From UBA1715 sp045615765 (GTDB lineage Bacteria; Bacteroidota; Bacteroidia; Bacteroidales; UBA1715): a DNA stretch of 64,000 bases. Each line of letters starts with the position of its first letter. Position 1 is the first letter of the stretch. Shown here piece after piece: positions 1-7,241 of this stretch. The translations under genes were made by a program, and so were the position numbers. The stretch is taken from the NCBI GenBank assembly GCA_045615765.1, contig JAZLFM010000010.1, positions 62,001 through 126,000 of the forward strand, in the 5' to 3' direction. The notes under the pieces were generated by a model. It saw only the letters and a list, made by a program, of their open reading frames with translations. It ran no database searches and was not told the origin of the DNA.

Positions 1-478
1 ATTCTTCTGCCAATCTTTTACGATTAACCTCGTCAAGTTCTTGAATATGACGCAATTGACATAATTTAAAAGCAATCATTGTCAATACCACCCTCACATC
101 ATCTGCCTGACTTAAAATCAAGCGAATGAAGTTTTCCGACTGCAAAATCGACCGAGAGGTATCAATCTTCGAAACCTTTACCAAACCCGAAACGATACCA
201 TATACCTTATCACCATAATTCTGTCGAATATATTTTTCATCGACAATTTGTTGTTCAAAACAAGGACGCAAAAAAATTGCCATTACCGCCTTTGCTCCCA
301 AACCTATCATTGACACAGCGATTTCCGCTTGTTCCAATAAACCCACAACATCCTCGGCAGATAAGTTTTTTTCTGCTACTTCAAAAGATTTTTTAATGTT
401 TGGAATATCTCGTTCCGGCTCACGAATCAATGGTTGAGCCAACTCAAGAATATATGATAAAGTATATGTTTTTTCCAT
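1..478 (-). CDS. RelA/SpoT-family (p)ppGpp enzyme, N-terminal part (truncated by window edge)
   Basis: Reading leftward from an ATG at 478, an open frame of 159 codons runs off the window. It begins MEKTYTLSYILELAQPLI and resembles the N-terminal helical HD-type domain of RelA/SpoT stringent-response proteins, including the landmark QSENFIRLILSQADDVRVVL (family: Q-x-E-N-x-R-x-x-L-x-x-x-x-D-x-R-V-V-L). Where active hydrolases carry the HD pair and a D-R-L-H-N-x-R-T segment, this protein reads AIFLRPC and FKLCQLRHI. The metal-binding hydrolase residues therefore look lost, as in synthetase-only RelA proteins. The synthetase, TGS and ACT domains would lie outside the window. The family call is fairly sure; the RelA-type assignment is inference from the missing residues. 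Confidence 0.82.
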   Translation of the reverse strand, partial: MEKTYTLSYILELAQPLIREPERDIPNIKKSFEVAEKNLSAEDVVGLLEQAEIAVSMIGLGAKAVMAIFLRPCFEQQIVDEKYIRQNYGDKVYGIVSGLVKVSKIDTSRSILQSENFIRLILSQADDVRVVLTMIAFKLCQLRHIQELDEVNRKRLAEE

Positions 479-489
479 AGGTATTACAC

Positions 490-523
490 AAAAAAAACGA
501 TTGCCACATCAATGACAATCGTT
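490..523 (-). terminator. Rho-independent terminator of the SlyD-type gene
   Basis: An 8-bp stem (AACGATTG at 496-503 pairing with CAATCGTT at 516-523) is followed on the minus strand by a run of T. It lies just beyond the stop codon at 548 and before the RelA-like gene, so it separates the two transcripts. Confidence 0.75.
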
Positions 524-547
524 CAATACATTAAACAACTGTCTCCA

Positions 548-1135
548 CTATTGGCAACCACCGCAACATCCGCCTTCGGAGTCACCGCAACCGCCACAAC
601 CACCTTCGCTGCCACAGCCGCCATTGCCACCACAACCTCCGCAACCTCGACGAATTCCGTTAGCTTTTTCTTCTTCTGTAGCTTCGCGAATAGCTTCTAT
701 TTTTCCTGAGAAATATAATTCTTCTCCAGCTAAAGGATGATTAAAATCCATAACTATCACTTTGTTTGGAAGATCAACCTTTATAATTTCGCCCATCATC
801 GGTTGACCATTACTGTCGCGCATAGGAACTTTATTACCCACATACAACATATCTTCCATAACAATTCCGTTAAGAGCGAAAATATCGGTAGAAAGTTCAA
901 CAACAGCTTCTTCCATACGTTCACCATAAGCCTCGGCAGGAGCTAGTACGAAATCAAATTCGTCACCGACTTCAAGATTTGCTAAATTTTCCTCGAATTT
1001 TGGCAATAAATCACCAAAAGCATATACAAACTCCAATGGTTTTTCTGGAGAACAAACTTCAAGAACCTCACCATTTTCGTTTCCTTTGTACAAAGTGTAC
1101 GAAACAGAAACAACCGTATTTTTTTCTACCTTCAT
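548..1135 (-). CDS. slyD: FKBP-type peptidyl-prolyl isomerase, SlyD-like, with Cys/Gly-rich tail
   Basis: The 195-residue protein has the SlyD layout: an FKBP strand set at the N-terminus (VSVSYTLYKGNENGEVLE), a central insert-in-flap chaperone segment with the FAPAEAYGE-like turn (here LAPAEAYGE), and the returning FKBP strand VIVMDFNHPLAGEELYF. It catalyses proline cis-trans isomerisation and helps fold proteins. Residues 162-195 form a tail of almost only Gly and Cys with eight cysteines and no histidine, unlike the His-rich tail of the E. coli protein. A tail of this kind would be expected to bind soft metals such as Ni, Cu or Zn; that is inference. The gene has its own promoter and terminator and appears monocistronic. 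Confidence 0.93.
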   Translation of the reverse strand: MKVEKNTVVSVSYTLYKGNENGEVLEVCSPEKPLEFVYAFGDLLPKFEENLANLEVGDEFDFVLAPAEAYGERMEEAVVELSTDIFALNGIVMEDMLYVGNKVPMRDSNGQPMMGEIIKVDLPNKVIVMDFNHPLAGEELYFSGKIEAIREATEEEKANGIRRGCGGCGGNGGCGSEGGCGGCGDSEGGCCGGCQ

Positions 1136-1153
1136 TTTAAATATTTGTTTTGG

Positions 1154-1184
1154 CGAATGTAAAAAATAAAATTTAAGAATACAA
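1154..1184 (-). promoter_or_regulatory. Promoter of the SlyD-type gene (TTG-N20-TACATTCG)
   Basis: On the minus strand a TTG (1182-1184) is followed after 20 bases by TACATTCG (1154-1161), one mismatch from the Bacteroidetes -7 element TAnnTTTG. The start codon at 1135 lies about 18 bases further on. Confidence 0.5.
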
Positions 1185-1222
1185 TTTTTTTACTCAAACA
1201 GCCTTTGCTCCTTGCTTTTTTT

Positions 1223-1230
1223 TAATTTTG
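1223..1230 (+). promoter_or_regulatory. Bacteroidetes -7 element upstream of the DUF6913-like gene and dapA
   Basis: TAATTTTG matches TAnnTTTG exactly. It lies only five bases before the ATG at 1236, which puts the expected transcription start at or very near the start codon, so the mRNA may be leaderless. No well-spaced -33 TTG is obvious; a TTTG lies at 1204-1207 but with a spacer of only 15. Confidence 0.5.
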
Positions 1231-1235
1231 CAATT

Positions 1236-1790
1236 ATGAAAAAAATCGGGGTCATACAAGAATTTCTTGGAAATCTGCTACTTCCACTACGCGTCAAAAA
1301 AAATGAGCGTAACCCGAAAGTCTTTACTTTCGACAATGCGAAGACCATAGGTATTCTATACAATGTGGCAGACAAAGACACCCACCAACAAGTTGCCCAA
1401 TATGCGAGTTTCATTTGCAAATCTCACAAAGACATATCAGTCAACATGTTAGGCTATATGGATTTTACAGAATTGGAGCAATGCCTTACCAATACGGTAC
1501 CGACTAATTTTTTCTCTCCATTGGATTTTTCATGGAATGGGAAATTACAAGCTGGAGCAGCACTAAACTTTGCAAAAGAGAAATATGATATTCTCATCGA
1601 CATGACCACAGAAACCTCATTCCCAACACTATATGTAGAGAAATTGTCGAATGCATCGTATAAAGTCGGACGCTTCATAAAAGACGACATGAGATACGAT
1701 TTAATGATAGACACAAAAAACGACAATACAATTTCGTGTCTAATCACGCAAATAAATGTATATTTGACGAAAATTAAAGTAAAACAATAA
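1236..1790 (+). CDS. DUF6913-like conserved Bacteroidetes protein
   Basis: This 184-residue protein has no catalytic motif that I recognise. It starts MKKIGVIQEFLGNLLLPL and contains alternating hydrophobic strands and helices (KTIGILYNVAD; YDILIDMTTE; YKVGRFI), like the DUF6913 family found next to dapA in this phylum. The ATG at 1236 is preferred over an in-frame ATG at 1212 because the -7 element overlaps the longer version. Its stop is one base before the ATG of dapA, so the two genes are almost certainly translated from one message. Function unknown. Confidence 0.75.
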   Translation: MKKIGVIQEFLGNLLLPLRVKKNERNPKVFTFDNAKTIGILYNVADKDTHQQVAQYASFICKSHKDISVNMLGYMDFTELEQCLTNTVPTNFFSPLDFSWNGKLQAGAALNFAKEKYDILIDMTTETSFPTLYVEKLSNASYKVGRFIKDDMRYDLMIDTKNDNTISCLITQINVYLTKIKVKQ

Positions 1791-1791
1791 T

Positions 1792-2676
1792 ATGAATATT
1801 CAAGACAAATTTCGTGGTACTGGAGCAGCACTTATTACTCCATTTTCTGCTGACGGTAGCGTAGATTTTAAATCATTGAAAAAGCTCGTTGACCACGTAA
1901 TTGATGGCGGAGTTGAATTTTTAGTCGTATTCGGTACGACTGGTGAACCAATCACAATCTGCGATAGCGAGAAAAAAGATATTATTGATTTTATATGTGA
2001 ATGCAACACAAAGAAACTTCCAATGGTTTTAGGTTGTGGCGGAAACAACACTAAAGAAATTGCCGACAAAGCAGCAAAAATCGACACTCGTTTCGACGCA
2101 ATACTTTCGGTTGTACCATACTACAACAAACCAAATCAACGCGGAATGTTCCAACACTACAAAACTGTTTCAGAAGCGAGCGCACTTCCTGTAATTGCAT
2201 ACAACGTCCCAGGAAGAACAGGTTGTAATCTTGCAGCAGAAACAACAATAAAAATCGCAAACGAACTACCTAACGTGATTGGTATTAAAGAAGCCTCTCC
2301 TTCGGTAGAACAATTCACATACATTAAGAAAGATGTTCCTGAAAGTTTTATGGTAATTAGCGGTGACGATTCTATCGTAGTGCCTCACATGTCACTTGGT
2401 GCATGGGGTGCTATTTCAGTTACAGCCAATGTAATGCCAAAGATGTATTCTGATATGATTCGTTTATGTATTGCTAACAAATACGACGAAGCATTAAAAC
2501 TTCATCTAAAACTAATAGAATTTACTGATAGTCTTTTCACTGAAGGAAGTCCTGCAGGAGCAAAAGCAGCTCTTTCACAAATGGGTATAGTAGAAAATTA
2601 CCTACGATTACCACTTGTTCCTGTTACAGATAAACATTTTGAATATATGAAAGGACTTATAGCTAAATTGAAATAA
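1792..2676 (+). CDS. dapA: 4-hydroxy-tetrahydrodipicolinate synthase
   Basis: The 294-residue TIM-barrel enzyme condenses pyruvate with aspartate semialdehyde in the lysine and diaminopimelate pathway, in the cytoplasm. The Schiff-base lysine is K166 in GIKEAS, the catalytic tyrosine is Y137 in AYNVPGRTG, and the Thr pair of the proton relay is in FGTTGEP (T49/T50). Length and motif spacing are normal for DapA rather than for the related aldolases. It is coupled to the preceding DUF6913-like gene by a one-base gap and is closed by a strong terminator. Confidence 0.97.
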   Translation: MNIQDKFRGTGAALITPFSADGSVDFKSLKKLVDHVIDGGVEFLVVFGTTGEPITICDSEKKDIIDFICECNTKKLPMVLGCGGNNTKEIADKAAKIDTRFDAILSVVPYYNKPNQRGMFQHYKTVSEASALPVIAYNVPGRTGCNLAAETTIKIANELPNVIGIKEASPSVEQFTYIKKDVPESFMVISGDDSIVVPHMSLGAWGAISVTANVMPKMYSDMIRLCIANKYDEALKLHLKLIEFTDSLFTEGSPAGAKAALSQMGIVENYLRLPLVPVTDKHFEYMKGLIAKLK

Positions 2677-2696
2677 ATCTTTTCCAACACAATAAT

Positions 2697-2730
2697 AAAA
2701 AAGGCAGATCAATGATCTGCCTTTTTTGTT
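2697..2730 (+). terminator. Rho-independent terminator after dapA
   Basis: A perfect stem AAAAGGCAGATC / GATCTGCCTTTT with a three-base loop is followed by a T run. The A-rich left side would also let it work on the other strand, where the leftward anti-sigma-like gene ends at 2750. Confidence 0.9.
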
Positions 2731-2749
2731 TTATACCATTTTCCTATGT

Positions 2750-4402
2750 TTAATTTTCCAATATGAAAATACCGCTCGGTTGTGTAGAGCCATTTGGTTG
2801 CGTTACACCCTTCCATTGAGTACCATCGCTGAAAGTTGCAGAAATCTTCCACATATATTTTCCACGAGGTAACGAAGCACCTTTAGAAAGGCCATCCCAA
2901 CCTATTGCGGGTTTACCATTGTCGAGCTCCGAAGTTTCCCAAATTTTCTCGTTACGAGCATTATAAATCTCAAGTTTATAACTTCGTAAGTCCGCATTTG
3001 ACATAGGCAAGAAATATTTTCCTGAACCTACGGCAAATTTTGTTGGAACAGCAATAAAGTTCTTATTAAAATCTATTTCCTTTTGAATATGAGTGAAACA
3101 GCCATTTTTATCTGTTACTTGCAACGACGCAAAAGAACTTCCCGAGCCAGATGCTTTATGCGTAACAACAGGTTCTGCATATTCTACGCCTTCTATCGAC
3201 CATTCATACACATAACCTTTACGTTGTGATTCTGTAAATACAAATTCATATTCCATATCACCCGTAGGATGATACTCAAAACTTATTTTTGGTTGCGGAT
3301 ATACGATTATACCTACAGAAGCACTTGATTTACAACCAGTAACTGTATTTATTTTGGTTACCGAAATCGTATCCTTTCCACTTTTGGTCCAGTCGATATT
3401 GATATACTTATTACCAATATTATCTATTGTATTTTGTTGCGTTTCCCACAAATAAGATATTTCCTTATTAATAGATTCGTCAACATAATATAGTTGTTTC
3501 TCCATACCTTGACAAACCTTAGTCTTACCCTTAATTGTAGGCATTTCTACACCTTCTACTGTTACGGAGAAGTCAAAAGTTCTTTTCTCCTTACCAACTT
3601 TCACCTCCGCAGATATTTTTTTGTTTCCAGACTCTTGCCAAGCAATAGAGACATTATGTCCAACTTCCGATGTTTTCTTAGCAGTTTTAGGAAGAATCCA
3701 ACGGACATCGGCATGAGTAGTAAGTCCACCTATAGAATAAACTGAAGCAATATCCTTACAAATAGAATTTGTTCCTGTAATTTTCACAAACGACCAATCT
3801 ATAACCCTATCGTCGGAAGAATCTTCTGAATATTTCTTATTTTGAGAATCGCCAACAAATGCTGATTCGACATCATTTATCGCAACATTTGAACTATTTC
3901 CTTTAACTGATTCCTTTGAAACCGCATTCTTTTGGACCTCGATTTCAAAACTATATTCCTCAGCAACCGAATCAGCTTGCTGTATAGAAGATAACAGACT
4001 TTGATAGTATGCTTCGTCTTTTGCAAATTGAGAATGATATTGCGCCTGATTTTGAATACGCTCAGCTACAGTTAATCCAGAACTTGTTTGTTTATCCTGC
4101 ATAAGATATACCCCTGTCAATCCAAGAATTGCAGATATAACTGATGCATAATAGACATTGAATGTATTGTAACGGAATGTTAGGAATGAACGCCAAGCCA
4201 AAGCAGCAGAAATTTTGCGCCATACCGAAGACGAAGGTTCAACAGCTGCATTTTGAAATGCAGCTTGATACATTCCCTCTACATTATTCTGATTATCAAG
4301 GTCACTTTCCAACTTCGTCCAAATATCCGAAGATGGAGCTTCCTCTGCATCAGAAAAGCGCGAGCTGAACAAATCTTCTATGTTATTTTCTTCGTTCGTC
4401 AT
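2750..4402 (-). CDS. Membrane-anchored anti-sigma-like protein with PKD-like region and type-B-CTD-like C-terminus
   Basis: This 550-residue protein starts with two copies of a short acidic motif, each of the form P-S-S-x-x-W-x-K-(L/I) (residues about 23-32 and 56-65). Such motifs open many Bacteroidetes anti-sigma-like proteins. One membrane segment follows at about 83-101. The remainder, predicted periplasmic, has PKD/Ig-like stretches (KGKTKVCQGMEKQLYYVDE; VYEWSIEGVEY) and ends in about 95 residues that resemble the gliding-motility-associated CHU_C domain (VPTKFAVGSGKYFLPM, SYKLEIYNARNEKIWET, IGWDGLSKG, LPRGKYMWKI). There is no signal peptide for export. The gene begins three bases after the stop of the ECF sigma gene, which fits a sigma/anti-sigma pair. 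The partner role is inference. Confidence 0.7.
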   Translation of the reverse strand: MTNEENNIEDLFSSRFSDAEEAPSSDIWTKLESDLDNQNNVEGMYQAAFQNAAVEPSSSVWRKISAALAWRSFLTFRYNTFNVYYASVISAILGLTGVYLMQDKQTSSGLTVAERIQNQAQYHSQFAKDEAYYQSLLSSIQQADSVAEEYSFEIEVQKNAVSKESVKGNSSNVAINDVESAFVGDSQNKKYSEDSSDDRVIDWSFVKITGTNSICKDIASVYSIGGLTTHADVRWILPKTAKKTSEVGHNVSIAWQESGNKKISAEVKVGKEKRTFDFSVTVEGVEMPTIKGKTKVCQGMEKQLYYVDESINKEISYLWETQQNTIDNIGNKYINIDWTKSGKDTISVTKINTVTGCKSSASVGIIVYPQPKISFEYHPTGDMEYEFVFTESQRKGYVYEWSIEGVEYAEPVVTHKASGSGSSFASLQVTDKNGCFTHIQKEIDFNKNFIAVPTKFAVGSGKYFLPMSNADLRSYKLEIYNARNEKIWETSELDNGKPAIGWDGLSKGASLPRGKYMWKISATFSDGTQWKGVTQPNGSTQPSGIFILEN

Positions 4403-4405
4403 TCG

Positions 4406-4951
4406 TTATTTATTCTCTTTCGACAATTCCGCAAGTTTTGCTTGAATTATCTTTTTAGCTCTATGATATTGAGTTTTAACAGTTGATACTTCGATATTCA
4501 ATTCATCTGCAATTTCCTTGTGTTTATAGCCCTCTATTGCAAACATATTAAACACAATTCTATATGCGTCCGGAAGTGATTGTATTACGCTCATCAATTC
4601 CTCGTTTGAAAATTCAGCATCCTTAAAGTCAAAGTTCTCTATATCCGTTTCGTTTATATCCTCAATGTTCTGTTGTTCATTTATCTTTTTGTTTTGATAA
4701 TAATGAGTAATTGCCGTATTTGTCATTATTCGGCGTATCCAACCTTCGAATGAATGTTCCCGCGAGAACTGATCTATCTTTGTAAAAACCTTTAGAAATC
4801 CGTCCTGCAAAATATCAGAGGCATCGTCGCGGTTCTGTGCATAGCGCAAACAAACAGCAAACATTTTCGATGCATACTTGTCGTACAAGGCTTTCTGCAT
4901 CTGCCTATTGTTGCTCAAACATCCTTCTATAATTTCATCGTCGGTATACAT
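4406..4951 (-). CDS. ECF-type RNA polymerase sigma factor
   Basis: The protein shows sigma-70 region 2 (ALYDKYASKMFAVCLRYAQN, DDASDILQDGFLKVF, FEGWIRRIMTNTAI) and region 4 with its helix-turn-helix (GYKHKEIADELNIEVSTVKT, then YHRAKKIIQAKL). It would direct RNA polymerase to a stress or envelope regulon. The start at 4951 (MYTDDEII) is chosen; an in-frame ATG nine bases upstream at 4960 is also possible. The gene is followed at once by the membrane-anchored anti-sigma-like protein. By analogy with SigP of Porphyromonas it might control type IX secretion genes, but nothing in the sequence proves the regulon. Confidence 0.93.
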   Translation of the reverse strand: MYTDDEIIEGCLSNNRQMQKALYDKYASKMFAVCLRYAQNRDDASDILQDGFLKVFTKIDQFSREHSFEGWIRRIMTNTAITHYYQNKKINEQQNIEDINETDIENFDFKDAEFSNEELMSVIQSLPDAYRIVFNMFAIEGYKHKEIADELNIEVSTVKTQYHRAKKIIQAKLAELSKENK

Positions 4952-5050
4952 TATCACCAAATCAATTATAAGACATTGAAAAAAATGAAATAGTTACAAT
5001 CGTTCTTAGATTTTTTCAAAAATAAGAAAATACTGACAATTTTCTGCATA

Positions 5051-5083
5051 AAACAAAAAATGGATGACATTCGCCATCCATTT
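5051..5083 (-). terminator. Rho-independent terminator after the aquaporin gene
   Basis: The stem AAATGGATG (5058-5066) / CATCCATTT (5075-5083) is followed on the minus strand by TTTTTTG. It lies 42 bases past the aquaporin stop codon. Confidence 0.8.
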
Positions 5084-5124
5084 AAATTCTATAACTAGAA
5101 CAGACCTTTCACAGTCTCTAACAC

Positions 5125-5823
5125 CTATTCATTTTCTTTTTTGCAGCAACAACATTTTGAGCAGCTCAAGCATTTCCAAACAAGTGCAGCAATAACAGCA
5201 CCTGCCAATGGAGCACAGATGAAAATCCACAAATCGCATAAAGCTTTTCCACCTTCGAATACTGCAGGAGCAATACTACGAGCTGGATTCACACTTGTAC
5301 CCGTAATTGGAATAAGAACAATGTGAATCAATATCAACGACAAACCAATTGCAAGACCTGCAAGGTTGCTATTTCCTTTTTCTGAATCAGTTACGCCAAG
5401 TACAACCAATACAAAAATGAAAGTACCCAACAATTCAGCCAAGAAACCTGCACAAGAAGAAACACCTTCTGCACAAGCATTTGCACCTGTTTCAGTTGCG
5501 TAAGTCATATCGATACCTTGTGTCAATGCCCAAAGTAAACCTGAACCGATAAAAGCACCGATAATTTGGAATACCACATACAAAGCAGCATCCTTACCGC
5601 TCATTCTACCACTTGCAAATACGCCAAGAGTAATTGCAGGATTGATATGACATCCTGAAACACCACCAATTGCATGAGCCATTGCCACTACCGACAAACC
5701 AAATGCACAAGCAACTGTTAACACTTGAGCTGTAGTTCCACAGCCACCATTAAAGATTGCACTACCGCAACCTAACAAGACAAGAACCATAGTTCCTATC
5801 ATTTCAGCTACATATTTTTTCAT
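5125..5823 (-). CDS. aqpZ: Aquaporin Z-type water channel with Cys-rich tail
   Basis: The 232-residue inner-membrane protein of the MIP family has six membrane helices and two NPA loops (HINPAITLG at 59-67, SVNPARSIAP at 177-186). The selectivity-filter positions read as Phe (F41), His (H167), Thr (T176) and Arg (R182), the pattern of a water channel rather than a glycerol facilitator. The C-terminal 16 residues (KCLSCSKCCCCKKENE) contain six cysteines, which is not usual for AqpZ and suggests a cytoplasmic metal- or redox-responsive tail (inference). It has its own canonical promoter and terminator. Confidence 0.95.
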   Translation of the reverse strand: MKKYVAEMIGTMVLVLLGCGSAIFNGGCGTTAQVLTVACAFGLSVVAMAHAIGGVSGCHINPAITLGVFASGRMSGKDAALYVVFQIIGAFIGSGLLWALTQGIDMTYATETGANACAEGVSSCAGFLAELLGTFIFVLVVLGVTDSEKGNSNLAGLAIGLSLILIHIVLIPITGTSVNPARSIAPAVFEGGKALCDLWIFICAPLAGAVIAALVWKCLSCSKCCCCKKENE

Positions 5824-5845
5824 AGTTATTAAATTTTAGACAAGA

Positions 5846-5876
5846 CAAAAATACACGTTATTGGGAGTTTCACAAA
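5846..5876 (-). promoter_or_regulatory. Promoter of the aquaporin gene (TTTG-N19-TATTTTTG)
   Basis: On the minus strand TTTG (5873-5876) and TATTTTTG (5846-5853) match the Bacteroidetes -33/-7 consensus with a 19-base spacer. It sits between the small gene ending at 5895 and the aquaporin start, so aqpZ need not depend on the accessory operon upstream. Confidence 0.75.
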
Positions 5877-5894
5877 TAGAAAAAATCTAACAGA

Positions 5895-6053
5895 CTATTT
5901 TTTCCCGAATATACCTTTGACAATCGCATTTCCAATTTTTCTTTCTAACCCCGCCTTGGTTGTTGGAATGCCTGTTTTCTTAGCAACAGACTGTTTTAGC
6001 TTTGAAATACCTAAAGCTCTTTTCAACGAGAACGATACACCTGGAATTTTCAT
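5895..6053 (-). CDS. Small basic protein of 52 residues
   Basis: The ATG at 6053 opens a 52-codon frame that begins MKIPGVSFSLKRALGISKLK and ends IVKGIFGKK. It is rich in Lys and Arg, has an internal IPTTKAG turn and no membrane segment. The start is eight bases after the stop of the GGCT/BPL_N fusion, so it looks like the last gene of the eleven-gene leftward series. I recall similarly patterned small proteins (S-F-S-x-K-R-A-x-G-I-S) scattered in bacterial and phage-like gene sets, but have no function for them. A nucleic-acid-binding role is possible from charge alone. Confidence 0.65.
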   Translation of the reverse strand: MKIPGVSFSLKRALGISKLKQSVAKKTGIPTTKAGLERKIGNAIVKGIFGKK

Positions 6054-6061
6054 AAATACAA

Positions 6062-7240
6062 TTACTTAGACAAAATTTTAGTAATAAAAACACCCATCAA
6101 ATATTCTTTTCCCGATGTTCGTTCTATATGAGGACTTACAGCATACACCATTCCATCGCCATATTTGTTTTGCCATATAGCTGGTGTGCCAAAAGACTTA
6201 TGCATACTATCAGGGAAATATATTTCTTCATCAAATGTAGCCAGAACTGTAAAATCCGAACAAGTACAATCATTATTATACTGAACAATCGGTCCATTAT
6301 GATATATAATTGGAACTATTTCCTCTTCACCCCCTGGAAAGAAAGATTTTCCTTCTTCGGTAAACTTAATATTAGCCAAGACCTCACCTCTGTGCGTATG
6401 ATCAACATCTGGAATCACAACCGGACTAACATTCAAATACGTTCTATTTTGTTGTGAAACTGCATAAGCGCCGGCACAAACTCCTAAGAGTTTTCCTCCT
6501 TTTTTTAAATAATCACGAACCGACTTTTTTCCAAAATCACCCAATCCACCACAAATATTTTTGCTATCGCCGCCAGGAATTATAAGTAAATCATATTTCA
6601 GCAACTCTTCTTCGGTAAACAAGTGTGAATACAAGATTTTTAATGATCCTAAATCATGTTTCTCATACAAATTCTGCCAATATCCAATTGTTTTCCCCTT
6701 CACTCCAACACCAGAATAAATGGCTGTTTTATATGAACATTTCTTTTCCGAATAGTCAAAATCTATTATAGGAGAAGACTTTCTAAATGATTCGATATAC
6801 TCCGATGGCAATCCTTGTTCTGTCATTCCATCAAGCACAACTTCTTTATAATTCTTAGAAGGATAGTAATATGCTGTATCCAAGCAATGCTTTGCGATAT
6901 ATGTTTCAACTTGATACACTTTGTTATCTGCATCTGCAACCGAAACACAAACTCTACTGTATTTTTTAGGAGCACCTTCTTTTTTATCAAATACTTCCAA
7001 CTGGGAATCATCCAATTCGTAAATCACTCCCCATACAGAAGCATCCTTTTGTGGCATAACATTCAATACACCACATTTTCGACGTTTAGAATAAGTTGTC
7101 CAACAAAGAGAATGATTTTTTAATTTCGCATTACAAACCTTTTGCAAAAGAAACGGTGCAATTTGTTTTTCAACGCAATATTGTTTAAAATCATCCGAAT
7201 TCAAATTTGAGCCATACGCAAAAATCAAATGTTTCGCCAT
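6062..7240 (-). CDS. Fusion of gamma-glutamylcyclotransferase-like and BPL_N glutamine-amidotransferase-like domains
   Basis: Residues 1 to about 150 have the GGCT/AIG2 fold signature: FAYGSNLN at 7-14, and E88 in KKEGAPKKY at the position of the catalytic glutamate. This fold cyclises gamma-glutamyl groups to release pyroglutamate. Residues about 172-392 match the BPL_N family, a class I amidotransferase-like fold named for the N-terminus of some biotin-protein ligases, with the loop IPGGDSKNICGGLG and the nucleophile elbow GVCAGAYA (C255). I know no characterised enzyme with this pairing. Together they could process a gamma-glutamyl or peptide modification. The gene follows the ion-channel gene with a one-base gap and is followed by the small basic gene after eight bases. 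Confidence 0.8.
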   Translation of the reverse strand: MAKHLIFAYGSNLNSDDFKQYCVEKQIAPFLLQKVCNAKLKNHSLCWTTYSKRRKCGVLNVMPQKDASVWGVIYELDDSQLEVFDKKEGAPKKYSRVCVSVADADNKVYQVETYIAKHCLDTAYYYPSKNYKEVVLDGMTEQGLPSEYIESFRKSSPIIDFDYSEKKCSYKTAIYSGVGVKGKTIGYWQNLYEKHDLGSLKILYSHLFTEEELLKYDLLIIPGGDSKNICGGLGDFGKKSVRDYLKKGGKLLGVCAGAYAVSQQNRTYLNVSPVVIPDVDHTHRGEVLANIKFTEEGKSFFPGGEEEIVPIIYHNGPIVQYNNDCTCSDFTVLATFDEEIYFPDSMHKSFGTPAIWQNKYGDGMVYAVSPHIERTSGKEYLMGVFITKILSK

Positions 7241-7241
7241 A

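Noticed and set aside
512..709. 65-codon Ala/Thr-rich frame opposite the SlyD tail
   Set aside because: It is the complement of the Cys/Gly-rich tail codons and of the terminator; low complexity explains it.
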